From contig JAZNRE010000001.1 of the NCBI GenBank assembly GCA_045590535.1, positions 1-47,569 on the forward strand: DNA of 47,569 bases. Direction: 5' to 3'. Numbering within the stretch: the stretch's first letter is position 1; the number at the start of each line of letters is the position of its first letter. The position numbers and the translations under genes are program-made. The notes under the pieces are model-generated. The model saw nothing but the letters and a program-made list of their open reading frames with translations. It searched no databases and was not told where the DNA came from. Shown in pieces: positions 15,005 to 23,849 of the stretch. This DNA is from UMGS755 sp045590535. GTDB taxonomy: Bacteria; Bacillota; Clostridia; UBA1381; UBA9506.

Positions 15005-15033
15005 TTGCGTCTTATCCTATATAGTGCTATAAT
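15005..15033 (+). promoter_or_regulatory. Sigma-A promoter of the SulP gene
   Basis: TTGCGT (15005-15010), 17-bp spacer, TATAAT (15028-15033), 43 bp before the GTG start. Cargo genes thus have vegetative expression independent of the recombinase. Confidence 0.75.
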
Positions 15034-15076
15034 AAACAAGGTTAACTTAAATAAGGTTAAGAAGGGAAGACGAATT

Positions 15077-16717
15077 GTGTCAAATTTTAAACCTATGCTC
15101 ATAACAGATTTACAAAAGTATAGTGGTAAACAAATTGTTCAGGATTTAATCGCCGGCGTTATTGTTGCCATTATTGCACTGCCGCTTTCAATTGCTTTAG
15201 CCATTGCATCAGGCGTGGGTCCCGAGGCAGGCATTTACACTGCCATTGTGGCCGGTCTCGTTGCTGCATTATTTGGCGGAAGCAGCGTGCAGATTACCGG
15301 TCCCACAGCGGCTTTTGCCACCATTGTTGCCGGCATTGTTGCCCGCAGTGGTTTAGACGGCTTGGCTATGGCCACCATTTTAGCCGGTGTCTTTTTAATT
15401 GTGATGGGCTTTTTAAAGCTTGGTAATTTAATTAAATTCATTCCTTTCACCATCACTACCGGATTTACCGCCGGTATTGCCGTTACCCTGGTGATTGGTC
15501 AGTTAAAAGATTTTTTCGGTATTACATATTTAAACAACGAAGCGCCTATTGAAACTTTGGAAAAGGCTGCAGCCTTTTTTCAAAACATTATAACCGTAAA
15601 CTGGCAAGCACTTTTGGTGGGTCTTGTTTGCTTAGCTGTTCTCATTATTTGGCCAAAAATTTATGAAAAAATTCCCGCATCCTTGCTTGCGGTTGCTGTT
15701 GGTATCGCCATGGTGAAGGGTCTTGGCATGGAAGTGAATACCATTGGTGATTTATACACCGTGACAAGTGACTTACCGGCTTTCCGTATGCCTGCATTTT
15801 CCTTGGGCAGCATGGTGGCTGTTTTGCCAGATGCTGTAACAATTGCCCTTTTGGCAGGCATTGAATCCTTGTTGTCTTGTGTTGTGGCCGACGGCATGGT
15901 GCAAAAGAAGCATCGTTCCAACGCCGAGCTGACAGGCCAGGGTCTTGGCAACATCTGTTCGGCTCTTTTCGGCGGTATTCCCGCAACCGGTGCCATTGCA
16001 AGAACAGCAGCCAATGTTAAAAACGGTGGTCGAACCCCTGTGGCTGCCATTGTGCACTCCCTTGTTCTTTTGCTGGTGCTGGCAATTTTAATGCCCTATG
16101 CGGCTTACATCCCCATGCCGGCTATTGCAGCCATTTTAATTCATGTGGCTTATAATATGTGCCAGTGGCGTACTTTTGTATACCTTGTTAAAACATCGCC
16201 CAAAAGCGATATTTTGGTACTTATTTTAACCTTCTTGCTCACAGTTATTTTTGACCTGGTTATTGCCATTGAAATCGGCCTTGTTGTCGCTTGTGTTTTG
16301 TTTATGCGACGGGCAAGTGACGAAACAAAGATTGAAAGCTGGAAATATATTGAAAAAGAAAGCGACCCCGACAGCTTAGAGCTTCGTCAGGTGGCAAAAC
16401 ACATCAGCGTTTATGAACTTTCAGGACCTTTGTTTTTTGCTGTGGCCAGCCAGATTTTAGAGATTAAAACAAAGAGCTATACCAAATGCGTAATTTTGCG
16501 CATGCGCTCCGTTCCCTCTGTGGATACCGACGCCCTGCGCATGTTAGAGCAGTTTGTTAAAAAGTGCGAGAAAAAGGGCATTACCGTCGTTTTCTCACAT
16601 GTAAATGCGCAGCCCCTGCGCGCTATGCATAAATCCGGTCTTTATGATTTGGTTAAAAAGGAAAACTTCTGTCCCAACATTGATGCGGCGCTTTCAAGAG
16701 GCGAAGAACTTGCATAA
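15077..16717 (+). CDS. SulP family anion transporter with STAS domain
   Basis: 546 residues from a GTG at 15077 (GAAGGGAAG upstream); longer in-frame readings lack a site and add a non-family leader. After a short N-terminus (DLQKYSGKQIVQDLIAGVIV), 10 to 12 hydrophobic spans run to about residue 420, with the SulP signature PLSIALAIASGVGPEAGIYT and FGGSSVQITGPTAAF. The C-terminal STAS domain (about 445-546) begins ISVYELSGPLFFAVA. SulP proteins move sulfate, bicarbonate or dicarboxylates; the ion cannot be told from sequence. Located inside the dpaA element, convergent with nadE. Confidence 0.92.
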   Translation: MSNFKPMLITDLQKYSGKQIVQDLIAGVIVAIIALPLSIALAIASGVGPEAGIYTAIVAGLVAALFGGSSVQITGPTAAFATIVAGIVARSGLDGLAMATILAGVFLIVMGFLKLGNLIKFIPFTITTGFTAGIAVTLVIGQLKDFFGITYLNNEAPIETLEKAAAFFQNIITVNWQALLVGLVCLAVLIIWPKIYEKIPASLLAVAVGIAMVKGLGMEVNTIGDLYTVTSDLPAFRMPAFSLGSMVAVLPDAVTIALLAGIESLLSCVVADGMVQKKHRSNAELTGQGLGNICSALFGGIPATGAIARTAANVKNGGRTPVAAIVHSLVLLLVLAILMPYAAYIPMPAIAAILIHVAYNMCQWRTFVYLVKTSPKSDILVLILTFLLTVIFDLVIAIEIGLVVACVLFMRRASDETKIESWKYIEKESDPDSLELRQVAKHISVYELSGPLFFAVASQILEIKTKSYTKCVILRMRSVPSVDTDALRMLEQFVKKCEKKGITVVFSHVNAQPLRAMHKSGLYDLVKKENFCPNIDAALSRGEELA

Positions 16718-16732
16718 TTGATTTTGAACATG

Positions 16733-16768
16733 AAAACGGGCTGTAAACCTATGTTTACAGCCCGTTTT
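16733..16768. terminator. Bidirectional terminator between SulP and nadE
   Basis: AAAACGGGCTGTAAAC pairs perfectly with GTTTACAGCCCGTTTT around CTAT, with T-tracts on both strands. It serves the two convergent cargo genes. Confidence 0.95.
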
Positions 16769-16780
16769 TTGCATTTATAT

Positions 16781-18676
16781 TTATTGTAACCACAAATCTG
16801 CCGAAGCATCGGACGGCATGTGCAAATCCGTTCTAGGCGATAAGCTCACAGAACCGATTTTGGGTCCGTCCGGCAGGCAGGAGCGTGTAAACTGATTTTG
16901 GAAAAAACGACGGAGGAAGGTTGTTAAAACACTTTCAATATAATCCGTTTTATACTGATTGCCAAAGGCGCAGGCGGCAAGATAGCGTATTTTTTCTTTG
17001 GAGAAGCCAAACCGCAGAAAATAGTATAGGAAAAAGTCGTGTAATTCATAATCACCAATAATTTCTTCCGTTTTCTGTGCGATGGTTTGTTCATTGGCAG
17101 GGAGCAATTCAGGTGAAACAGGGGTGTCTAAAACATCAGCTAAGACAGCTTTTATTTCGCCTTCATACATGTTTTCTGCAATCCATTTAACCAAATGACG
17201 AACCAATGTTTTAGGCACGCCGGCATTTACGCCATACATTGAAATATGGTCGCCGGCATAGGTTGCCCAGCCTAATGCAAGCTCTGAAAGGTCGCCGGTT
17301 CCAATCACAAGACCGCCTGTTTGATTGGCCACATCCATTAAAATCTGTGTCCGTTCTCTTGCCTGGGTGTTTTCATAGGTCACATCGGTAACATAAGCGT
17401 TGTGACCAATATCTTTAAAATGCTGCAGACAGGCATCGGCAATGGATATTTCCCGGCTGGTTGTGCCTAAAAAGTCCATTAGTTTTTTGGCATTTTGTAG
17501 AGTTCTGTCCGTTGTGCCAAAGCCGGGCATGGTTAAGGCTAAAATGTCGGTTCTGGGCCGTTTTAAAAGGTCCATTGCGCGGGTTGCAACCAAGAGAGCC
17601 AATGTAGAATCCAAGCCGCCCGAAATGCCGATCACCGCTGTTTTGGCTTTTGTATGCATAAGCCGCCTTGCCAAAGCGATGGCAAGGGTTTGATAAATTT
17701 CATCAAAGCGTTCATTTTTTGTTTGTTCATCAGCCGGCACAAAGGGATGTGCAGGAATTGTGCGGGACAGGCTCACGTCTTGAACAGAGAAGGGACGAAG
17801 CTCAACCGATACAATGCCTTGCTCAGGAGCAGCAAAGGTATTTAAACGCTTTCTGTCGCCTTGAATGCGCTCAATATCAATATCGGTATAATACAATGCA
17901 CTTTCAAATTGCATATCCTGTTCATCCAGTAAAACAGCACCGTTTTCGGCAGCTAAAACATGACCGCTATACACCGTATCGGTTGTGCTTTCACTGGGGC
18001 CGGCAGAGGTAAATACATAAGCGCAATGGGATAAAAACGAGCGATTTTGCACAAGCATTTTGCGGTTGTTCCGTTTGCCCACAACGGCATTGCTTGCCGA
18101 AAGATTGCAAATGATTTCGGCACCGTGAAGAGCCAGTTTACCAGAGGGGGGATTGCTGACCATCATATCTTCACAAACTTCAACGGCAATCACCGCCTGA
18201 TTATTTTTGAAAATCAACTGGCCAAAGGGCACGGTTTGACCGCAAAGTGTTATTTCATTTTGTGTTGCGGTTGCACCGGATGCAAACCAGCGGCCTTCAC
18301 TGTATTCACCATAGTTTGGAATGTTATATTTAGGCACAACACCGCAAATCTGGCCATTTTGTACGATGACAGCCGCATTGTAGACACATCTGTTGTCCGA
18401 TACGGGCATGCCCACAACCACAACAGAGGCAATCTTTTTGGTTGCTTTAAGCAGTTTTTCAAGAGCCTGCTGTGCGCCCTGAAGTAGGGAAGAATGCAAA
18501 AATAAATCACCGCAAGAATAGGCCGTTAAAGACAATTCGGGAAAGAGCACAAGGTCAGCTCCATTTTCAGCGGCCTTTAGCGTTAACGAAATGGCTTCGT
18601 TGGCATTTTCAATTGGGTTTGCAATTGTAACCTTTGGCACAGCCAAAGCAACCTTTAAAAATCCATGTTGATTCAT
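16781..18676 (-). CDS. nadE: Glutamine-dependent NAD+ synthetase
   Basis: 631 residues in two domains: an N-terminal nitrilase-type glutaminase (about 1-290; FPELSLTAYSCGDLF, VPKYNIPNYGEYSEGRWF, VEVCEDM with the catalytic Cys) and a C-terminal ammonia-dependent synthetase with the PP-loop IGISGGLDSTLALLV at about residue 350. It converts nicotinate adenine dinucleotide to NAD+, the last step of NAD synthesis. ATG 18676 lies 8 bp from GGAG; GTG 18685 and ATG 18682 overlap that site. It is unusual cargo: a housekeeping gene inside a predicted excisable element, which would be tolerable only if excision is limited to the dying mother cell or another copy exists. Confidence 0.95.
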   Translation of the reverse strand: MNQHGFLKVALAVPKVTIANPIENANEAISLTLKAAENGADLVLFPELSLTAYSCGDLFLHSSLLQGAQQALEKLLKATKKIASVVVVGMPVSDNRCVYNAAVIVQNGQICGVVPKYNIPNYGEYSEGRWFASGATATQNEITLCGQTVPFGQLIFKNNQAVIAVEVCEDMMVSNPPSGKLALHGAEIICNLSASNAVVGKRNNRKMLVQNRSFLSHCAYVFTSAGPSESTTDTVYSGHVLAAENGAVLLDEQDMQFESALYYTDIDIERIQGDRKRLNTFAAPEQGIVSVELRPFSVQDVSLSRTIPAHPFVPADEQTKNERFDEIYQTLAIALARRLMHTKAKTAVIGISGGLDSTLALLVATRAMDLLKRPRTDILALTMPGFGTTDRTLQNAKKLMDFLGTTSREISIADACLQHFKDIGHNAYVTDVTYENTQARERTQILMDVANQTGGLVIGTGDLSELALGWATYAGDHISMYGVNAGVPKTLVRHLVKWIAENMYEGEIKAVLADVLDTPVSPELLPANEQTIAQKTEEIIGDYELHDFFLYYFLRFGFSKEKIRYLAACAFGNQYKTDYIESVLTTFLRRFFQNQFTRSCLPDGPKIGSVSLSPRTDLHMPSDASADLWLQ

Positions 18677-18726
18677 AATCATCACTCCGTTATATATCCA
18701 TTCGATTTCGTTCTTTGTATTTTTTT

Positions 18727-18755
18727 ATTTTATCATAAATTTAAAAAAATGTGAA
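18727..18755 (-). promoter_or_regulatory. Sigma-A promoter of nadE
   Basis: On the minus strand TTCACA, 17-bp spacer, TAAAAT, about 50 bp before the nadE start and wholly inside the element. Confidence 0.7.
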
Positions 18756-18783
18756 TAGTTTTTAAGATAATTTTTTGCTAATT

Positions 18784-18810
18784 TTATCCAATTGCGGCAT
18801 CCGCCCCGCC
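18784..18810 (+). other. Putative right attachment site (attR) of the dpaA element
   Basis: TTATCCAA (18784-18791) and CATCCG (18798-18803) lead up to the shared CCCC (18804-18807); host dpaA sequence GCCGGGCATTG follows. ATCCGCCCC (18799-18807) matches ATCCACCCC at the left site in eight of nine bases, in the same orientation. Confidence 0.8.
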
Positions 18811-19566
18811 GGGCATTGAGGCAAGGTCAATAATGAGACAATTTTTTGCGATTAACTGCAGCGCCTTTCTGTCTAAAACCAGATGGGGCACCGTGTTAAA
18901 AATAACTTGAAAATTGTCGATTTGTTCATTAAAGCGACTGTAGGACAGGGGCGTGTAGCCATAGGCCTTTATCCAGGCAAGGTCGCTGTGGCGTCTGGCC
19001 GAAACTGTGACACAGGCCCCCATGCCTTTTAACGCTGCCGACAAAGCTTTGCCAATCCGTCCAAAGCCAATGATCAAGGCGTTTGTGCCATGTAATGTAA
19101 CCGGCAGTTCATGAAGAGCAATCTCAATAGCGCCTTCAGCTGTGGGGATGGCATTTAAAACCGAAAACTCTTCACGCTGAACATAGTCGTAATAGGGAAT
19201 ACCCTTGGTTTCCAGTTCTGCACAAAATACCTTATCTAATTTACCGCCTAAAATGCGTTGGCCTTTATTGACATGGGCTAAAATATCCTGCAGCAAAACC
19301 GTGCCGTCATATAAGGGCGTATTCACCGCACTGCCATTCATTGAGCAGGGAAGAGGCAGAATGATGTTATCGGCACAATGTATGGCTTCTTGAAGGGTTT
19401 CGGCACGATGCAATGCTTTTTCGCATTTGGTTGCAGCTTCAAAGCCGAAAAGTGTTACCTCATAACCCGCTTTATATAGTTCTTCTGCAGTTACAAGGCT
19501 TCTTTGGTCGCCGCCGATGACGGTAAATCGTTCTCGGCATAGTTTGTTTTTATCATATTCATTCAT
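18784..19566 (-). CDS. dpaA: Dipicolinate synthase subunit A, 5' segment (interrupted)
   Basis: 260 codons as it stands: 254 genuine DpaA residues ending IIDLASMPGG, then six element-derived residues (ADAAIG) and TAA. The family parts are an N-terminal domain beginning FTVIGGDQRSL, then VQREEFSVLNAIPTAEGAIE, and a Rossmann NAD(P) site ALIIGFGRIGKAL (about 164-176). DpaA works with DpaB to make spore dipicolinate. The last 47 residues are missing and are encoded at 13546-13689. The rebuilt protein is 301 residues, close to SpoVFA (about 297). Start ATG 19566 has AAGGAGAG in front. Confidence 0.92.
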   Translation of the reverse strand: MNEYDKNKLCRERFTVIGGDQRSLVTAEELYKAGYEVTLFGFEAATKCEKALHRAETLQEAIHCADNIILPLPCSMNGSAVNTPLYDGTVLLQDILAHVNKGQRILGGKLDKVFCAELETKGIPYYDYVQREEFSVLNAIPTAEGAIEIALHELPVTLHGTNALIIGFGRIGKALSAALKGMGACVTVSARRHSDLAWIKAYGYTPLSYSRFNEQIDNFQVIFNTVPHLVLDRKALQLIAKNCLIIDLASMPGGADAAIG

Positions 19567-19636
19567 GGAGGCTCTCCTTTACATGCATAAAATAAAACCC
19601 GATACAGATGATGCCGTAATTAAAAACATCACATTA

Positions 19637-19664
19637 CATAGTATGCTGTCAGCCGTATAACAGT
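19637..19664 (-). promoter_or_regulatory. Possible sigma-K promoter of dpaA
   Basis: On the minus strand a -10-like CATACTATG (consensus CATANNNTA, one mismatch) lies 17 bp after an AC dinucleotide (-35), 70 bp before the dpaA start. Bacillus spoVFA is sigma-K dependent. The motif is short and may be chance. Confidence 0.3.
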
Positions 19665-19741
19665 TCATACAGCTTCGACGCAATATTTAGTGTATCCCAA
19701 TAAACGCCTACAGCATTTTGCGGTTACTTTTGATTTAATAC

Positions 19742-19770
19742 TTGAAAATTAAATGAGAATATGATAAAAT
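19742..19770 (+). promoter_or_regulatory. Sigma-A promoter of the recJ operon
   Basis: TTGAAA (19742-19747), 17-bp spacer, TAAAAT (19765-19770). Probably serves recJ and, by spacing, relA and the genes after it. Confidence 0.75.
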
Positions 19771-19901
19771 ATATAATAATTGTATCTTCTTAAATAACAA
19801 TCGATAAAAGACTGTTGCAGAACAGAGCAAATGATGGCTCACAATAGACTTACATAACGGCATTTCTGCAGCCGAATTGACATATCAGATAGGAGTTAAC
19901 T

Positions 19902-21611
19902 ATGCAGAATAAAAGATGGAAACTGCGGCCGGCTATTGAACCGCAGGAGCAAATTGTGGAGCGAAGCCGCAAGTACGGCATTCCTCCTTTGGTTGCTTCA
20001 ATTTTGTCAAAGCGTGGCATTTCCAATTTAGATGAATATATTATACCGGAGCTTAATAAACTCTATGACCCTTTTTTGATGAAGGATATGGAGCAGGCTG
20101 TTAAAAGAATTGTAAGCGCCATACAAAACAAAGAAACCGTTTATGTTTACGGCGACTATGATGTTGACGGCATTACCTCTACAGCCATTTTAACGCATTT
20201 TCTTCGTAGCCAGGGCGTGCCGGCATTGTATTACATTCCAGACCGGTTACAAGAGGGTTACGGCGTTAATTGTAATGCCGTTGAAGAAATTGCGGCTAAA
20301 GGGGCCACACTTTTAATAACGGTGGATTGCGGCATCAGTTCTGTTAAAGAGGTGGAGAAGGCAAAGGCCATCGGTCTTGATGTTATTATAACAGACCACC
20401 ATGAATGTAAAGAAGAACTCCCTGATGCAGTTGCTGTTTTAAATCCCAAACGCCCCGACTGTAACTATCCTTTTAAACAGTTAGCCGGCGTTGGCGTGGT
20501 TTTTAAACTTTTGCAAGCCCTTTTTATGGAGCTTAAAATTCACATGCAAACCTTGTTTGATGCTTATTTAGACATTACAGCCATCGGAACGGTTGCCGAT
20601 GTGATGCCCCTGATGAGCGAAAACCGCATGATTCTTAAAAATGGCTTGGAACGATTAACCTATACAGAAAACAAGGGGCTTCGTGCTCTTATTCAGCAGG
20701 CTGGTGTTGGTGCAAACCCCATCACAGCCGGCACCATCGGCTTTGTTTTAGCGCCCCGCATTAACGCAGCCGGAAGAGTGGGCGACCCGAAATGTGCTGT
20801 TGAGCTATTGCTTTCAGAGGTGGATAAAACAGCTGAAGAATACGCTCTGTTTTTAGATGAATCAAACCGTAGCCGTCAAAATGCTGAGCAGGATATTTTT
20901 AAAGAGGCTTTGGCCATGCTGGAAAGTGACTCAAGACTGAAAGAAGAATCGGTGCTGGTGCTGGCTCATGAAGGTTGGCATCATGGCATTATCGGGATTG
21001 TTGCCTCAAAAATAACGGAACGGTTTCACAAGCCATGCATTTTAATTTCGTTAGACGAAACCACAGGAAAAGGCTCCGGCCGAAGCATTAAAAACTTTAA
21101 CCTGTTTGCCGCTTTAACAGAATGTCAGGCGCATTTGATTAAATTTGGCGGTCATGAGCTGGCTGCCGGCCTTACAGTTGCAAGAGAGCAGATTGAGCTC
21201 TTCAGGCAGAAAATCAACGCCTATGCTAAAGAAGTTTTACAGCCTGAAGATTACATTCCTGAAATTGTGATTGACGCAGAGCTACCTATATCGTACTTAA
21301 ACTTAAACACCATTGACAAAATTTCAGTTATGGCGCCTTATGGCATGGGCAATGCAAGTCCTGTTTTTGTTTGCCGCAATCTGCGAGTTACAGGCATGCG
21401 TTTGTTAAGTGGGGGCAAGCATATTAAACTCACGCTTTCAGATGGGCGTTGCACCGTTAACGCCATTGGTTTTTCCATGGGCGAGCTGGGTAAAACCATT
21501 AGCATAAGAGATATGGTGGATATTGTTTTTACCCTTGATTCGAATGTATATCATGGGGAACGACAGGCACAAATCTTGCTCAAAGATGTTCGTCTTGCGT
21601 CTGCCACATGA
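19902..21611 (+). CDS. recJ: Single-stranded-DNA-specific exonuclease RecJ
   Basis: 569 residues. RecJ degrades single-stranded DNA 5' to 3' in recombination and repair. The DHH-family motifs are YGDYDVDGITSTAIL (about residue 83), ITVDCGIS and ITDHHE (about 164). The DHHA1 part includes SGRSIKNFNLFAAL and KFGGHELAAGLTV, followed by a C-terminal OB domain (GKHIKLTLSDG). Length is that of the short bacterial form. ATG has AGGAG upstream. It is followed 38 bp later by relA. Confidence 0.96.
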   Translation: MQNKRWKLRPAIEPQEQIVERSRKYGIPPLVASILSKRGISNLDEYIIPELNKLYDPFLMKDMEQAVKRIVSAIQNKETVYVYGDYDVDGITSTAILTHFLRSQGVPALYYIPDRLQEGYGVNCNAVEEIAAKGATLLITVDCGISSVKEVEKAKAIGLDVIITDHHECKEELPDAVAVLNPKRPDCNYPFKQLAGVGVVFKLLQALFMELKIHMQTLFDAYLDITAIGTVADVMPLMSENRMILKNGLERLTYTENKGLRALIQQAGVGANPITAGTIGFVLAPRINAAGRVGDPKCAVELLLSEVDKTAEEYALFLDESNRSRQNAEQDIFKEALAMLESDSRLKEESVLVLAHEGWHHGIIGIVASKITERFHKPCILISLDETTGKGSGRSIKNFNLFAALTECQAHLIKFGGHELAAGLTVAREQIELFRQKINAYAKEVLQPEDYIPEIVIDAELPISYLNLNTIDKISVMAPYGMGNASPVFVCRNLRVTGMRLLSGGKHIKLTLSDGRCTVNAIGFSMGELGKTISIRDMVDIVFTLDSNVYHGERQAQILLKDVRLASAT

Positions 21612-21649
21612 TCGTAAAACAGTAGCATTGAGCTGGTTGGGAGGTTTCT

Positions 21650-23821
21650 ATGGAACAGACTTTTGACAAATTGTTAGAAACAATAAAAAAATATAATCCC
21701 AATATGGATTTTGATAAAATTGCAAAAGCTTATGAGCTTGCAAAGCAGGCACATGCAACACAACTGCGAAACACAGGCGAGCCTTACATCATTCATCCTT
21801 TAGCTGTTGCGCAGATTTTGGCCGAATTAGAGCTTGATTGTGACAGCATTGTGGGTGCACTTCTACACGATGTTGTTGAAGATACAGACTATACAGTGGC
21901 CGATATTGCCCGCGAGTTTGGCGACAGTGTATCCATCATTGTTGATGGCGTTACAAAACTGAGCAAAATTCAGTATACCAATAAAGAAGAACAGCAAGTT
22001 GAAAATCTTCGTAAAATGTTTTTGGCCATGGCAAAAGACATTCGTGTAATTTTAATTAAGCTGGCCGACCGTTTACACAACATGCGCACCATTCGGTTTA
22101 TGTCAGAAGAAAAGCAAAGAGAAAAGGCAAGAGAAACTCTTGAAGTTTATGCAGCCCTGGCACATCGCCTTGGTATGTCTAAAATTAAATGGGAGCTTGA
22201 AGACTTATCTCTGCGATATTTAGATCCCATAGCTTATCGTGAAATTACTGAATCCATCAGTCAAAAAAGACAGGAAAGAGAGCAATATATTGATGATATT
22301 ATAAAAACTTTCCGTCAAAAACTTAATGAACTGGGTATTCATGCGCAGTTAATGGGTCGTGCCAAGCATTTTTACAGTATTTTCCGTAAAATGTATGCCC
22401 AGAACAAGAGCATTGATGAGATTTATGATTTATTTGCTGTTCGTGCCATTGTGGACAGTGTGAAAGATTGTTACGCGGTGTTGGGTATGGTGCACGAGCT
22501 TTATTATCCCATTCCCGGTCGTTTTAAAGACTACATCGCAATGCCTAAACCCAACATGTATCAATCTTTGCACACAACGGTAATGGGCCCTCACGGCATT
22601 CCCTTTGAAATTCAAATCAGAACCCAGGAAATGCACAAGGTTGCGGAATATGGTATCGCAGCCCATTGGAAATATAAAGAAGGCGTATCCGGCACAACGG
22701 ATATGGATGAAAAGCTTGCCTGGATTGGCAAAATTCTTGAAATTCAAAATGAAACCGTTGATTCAGATGATTTCATGCGGACACTGAAAATTGATTTGTT
22801 TGCCGATGAAGTTTTTGTGTTCACGCCAAAGGGCGATGTTATCAATCTGCCTGCCGGCTCAACGCCCATTGACTTTGCTTTTGCCATTCATACGGCAGTG
22901 GGTTGTCGCATGGCGGGTGTTCGTGTTAATGGCAAAATTGCCACCTTGGATTATGCCCTGCAAAATGGTGACATTGTAGAGGTTATGACATCTTCTGCTG
23001 TGCATGGCCCAAGCCGAGACTGGCTTAAAATTTGCAAAACATCTCAAGCCCGCACCAAAATCAATCAATGGTATAAAAAAGAGAAGCGTGAAGAAAACAT
23101 TTTGCGTGGCAAAGACATGATTGATAAGGAATTAAAAAGACTGGGCTATACCCATAGCCAGCTTTTTAAACCCGAATGGATTGAACTATTATTAAAAAAA
23201 TATGGCATTCAAAGCGTTGACGATATGTTTGCCGCTGTGGGTTATGGTGGTATCACCGTTAATAAAATTCTTTCCCGTTTAAAAGAAGAATACAGGCTGG
23301 CGCATAAAAATGAGGGCATGCAGCATGTGATTGCCAATGCACAGAAAAAACGCAAATCCTCATCTAACGGCATCGTAGTGGAGGGGATTGATAACTGTTT
23401 AGTACGCCTTTCACGCTGCTGCAATCCTGTGCCCGGTGATCCGGTTATTGGCTATATTACCCGTGGTCGTGGCGTTTCGGTTCACAGAAGCGATTGCCCG
23501 AATATTAAAGCAGAAGAGGTGCAGCCTTCACACAACGGTCGTTTGATTCATGTTTATTGGGAGAGTCAGACGGTCAACTCGTCTTATTTAACAGAGTTGC
23601 AGATTTCTGCATATGACCGCCAGGGCTTGCTGGCGGAAATTACCGCTATTTTGTATGACATGAAGATTTTGATTACATCCTTGCATACAAAAACAACCAA
23701 AGACCAGGTTGCCGTTTTGAATATCACCATTGAAATTAACTCAAAAGAGCAACTGGATATGGTTTTAAAAAAGCTTTCCCGTTTAGGCGGTGTATTTGAA
23801 GTTTCAAGAGGCAATGCGTGA
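21650..23821 (+). CDS. relA: Bifunctional (p)ppGpp synthetase/hydrolase RelA/SpoT
   Basis: 723 residues. Makes and degrades the stringent-response alarmones. Domain order: HD hydrolase (LLHDVVEDTDY at about 72, KLADRLHNMRT at about 140), synthetase (KPNMYQSLHTTV at about 300), TGS (EVFVFTPKGDVINLPAGSTP at about 386), zinc-finger region (RCCNPVPGDPVIGYITRGRG at about 590) and ACT (ISAYDRQGLLAEIT at about 650). All key hydrolase motifs are present, so it should be bifunctional. The usual genomic neighbour recJ precedes it. Confidence 0.97.
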   Translation: MEQTFDKLLETIKKYNPNMDFDKIAKAYELAKQAHATQLRNTGEPYIIHPLAVAQILAELELDCDSIVGALLHDVVEDTDYTVADIAREFGDSVSIIVDGVTKLSKIQYTNKEEQQVENLRKMFLAMAKDIRVILIKLADRLHNMRTIRFMSEEKQREKARETLEVYAALAHRLGMSKIKWELEDLSLRYLDPIAYREITESISQKRQEREQYIDDIIKTFRQKLNELGIHAQLMGRAKHFYSIFRKMYAQNKSIDEIYDLFAVRAIVDSVKDCYAVLGMVHELYYPIPGRFKDYIAMPKPNMYQSLHTTVMGPHGIPFEIQIRTQEMHKVAEYGIAAHWKYKEGVSGTTDMDEKLAWIGKILEIQNETVDSDDFMRTLKIDLFADEVFVFTPKGDVINLPAGSTPIDFAFAIHTAVGCRMAGVRVNGKIATLDYALQNGDIVEVMTSSAVHGPSRDWLKICKTSQARTKINQWYKKEKREENILRGKDMIDKELKRLGYTHSQLFKPEWIELLLKKYGIQSVDDMFAAVGYGGITVNKILSRLKEEYRLAHKNEGMQHVIANAQKKRKSSSNGIVVEGIDNCLVRLSRCCNPVPGDPVIGYITRGRGVSVHRSDCPNIKAEEVQPSHNGRLIHVYWESQTVNSSYLTELQISAYDRQGLLAEITAILYDMKILITSLHTKTTKDQVAVLNITIEINSKEQLDMVLKKLSRLGGVFEVSRGNA

Positions 23822-23849
23822 GTGAATTTTGCCACGAAAGGAAAAAGCA

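Larger units (their letters stand above)
13693..18807. mobile_element. Skin-like excisable element interrupting dpaA
   Basis: About 5,115 bp between the two crossover points. It carries a serine recombinase next to the left end, a SulP transporter and an NAD synthetase. It splits dpaA in frame terms exactly at the conserved PGG-VDF sequence. The end repeats are direct, so recombination deletes the segment and restores dpaA-dpaB. On the excised circle the ends would join into a nearly symmetric site: TTATCCAA-N6-CATCCG-CCCCCG-CGGATG-N5-TTGGATAA. Known relatives in principle are the skin element in sigK and the elements in spoVFB, gerE and spsM of Bacillus. No phage structural genes and no obvious directionality factor are present. 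Confidence 0.88.
19567..19901. other. 335-base divergent spacer between dpaA and recJ
   Basis: It holds the possible dpaA promoter, the recJ sigma-A promoter (19742-19770) and a leader of about 125 nt before recJ that can form a small GAGC/GCTC stem. I see no T-box, riboswitch or small gene. Confidence 0.6.

Noticed and set aside
18784..19566. dpaA as a plain truncated pseudogene
   Set aside because: The missing end is present, in frame, unmutated and in its operon place, and the junctions carry matching recombination sites beside a recombinase; simple decay would not give this.
19777..19901. T-box or riboswitch in the recJ leader
   Set aside because: No T-box GGGTGG-type sequence, no terminator hairpin, and only one weak stem; not a known aptamer pattern.
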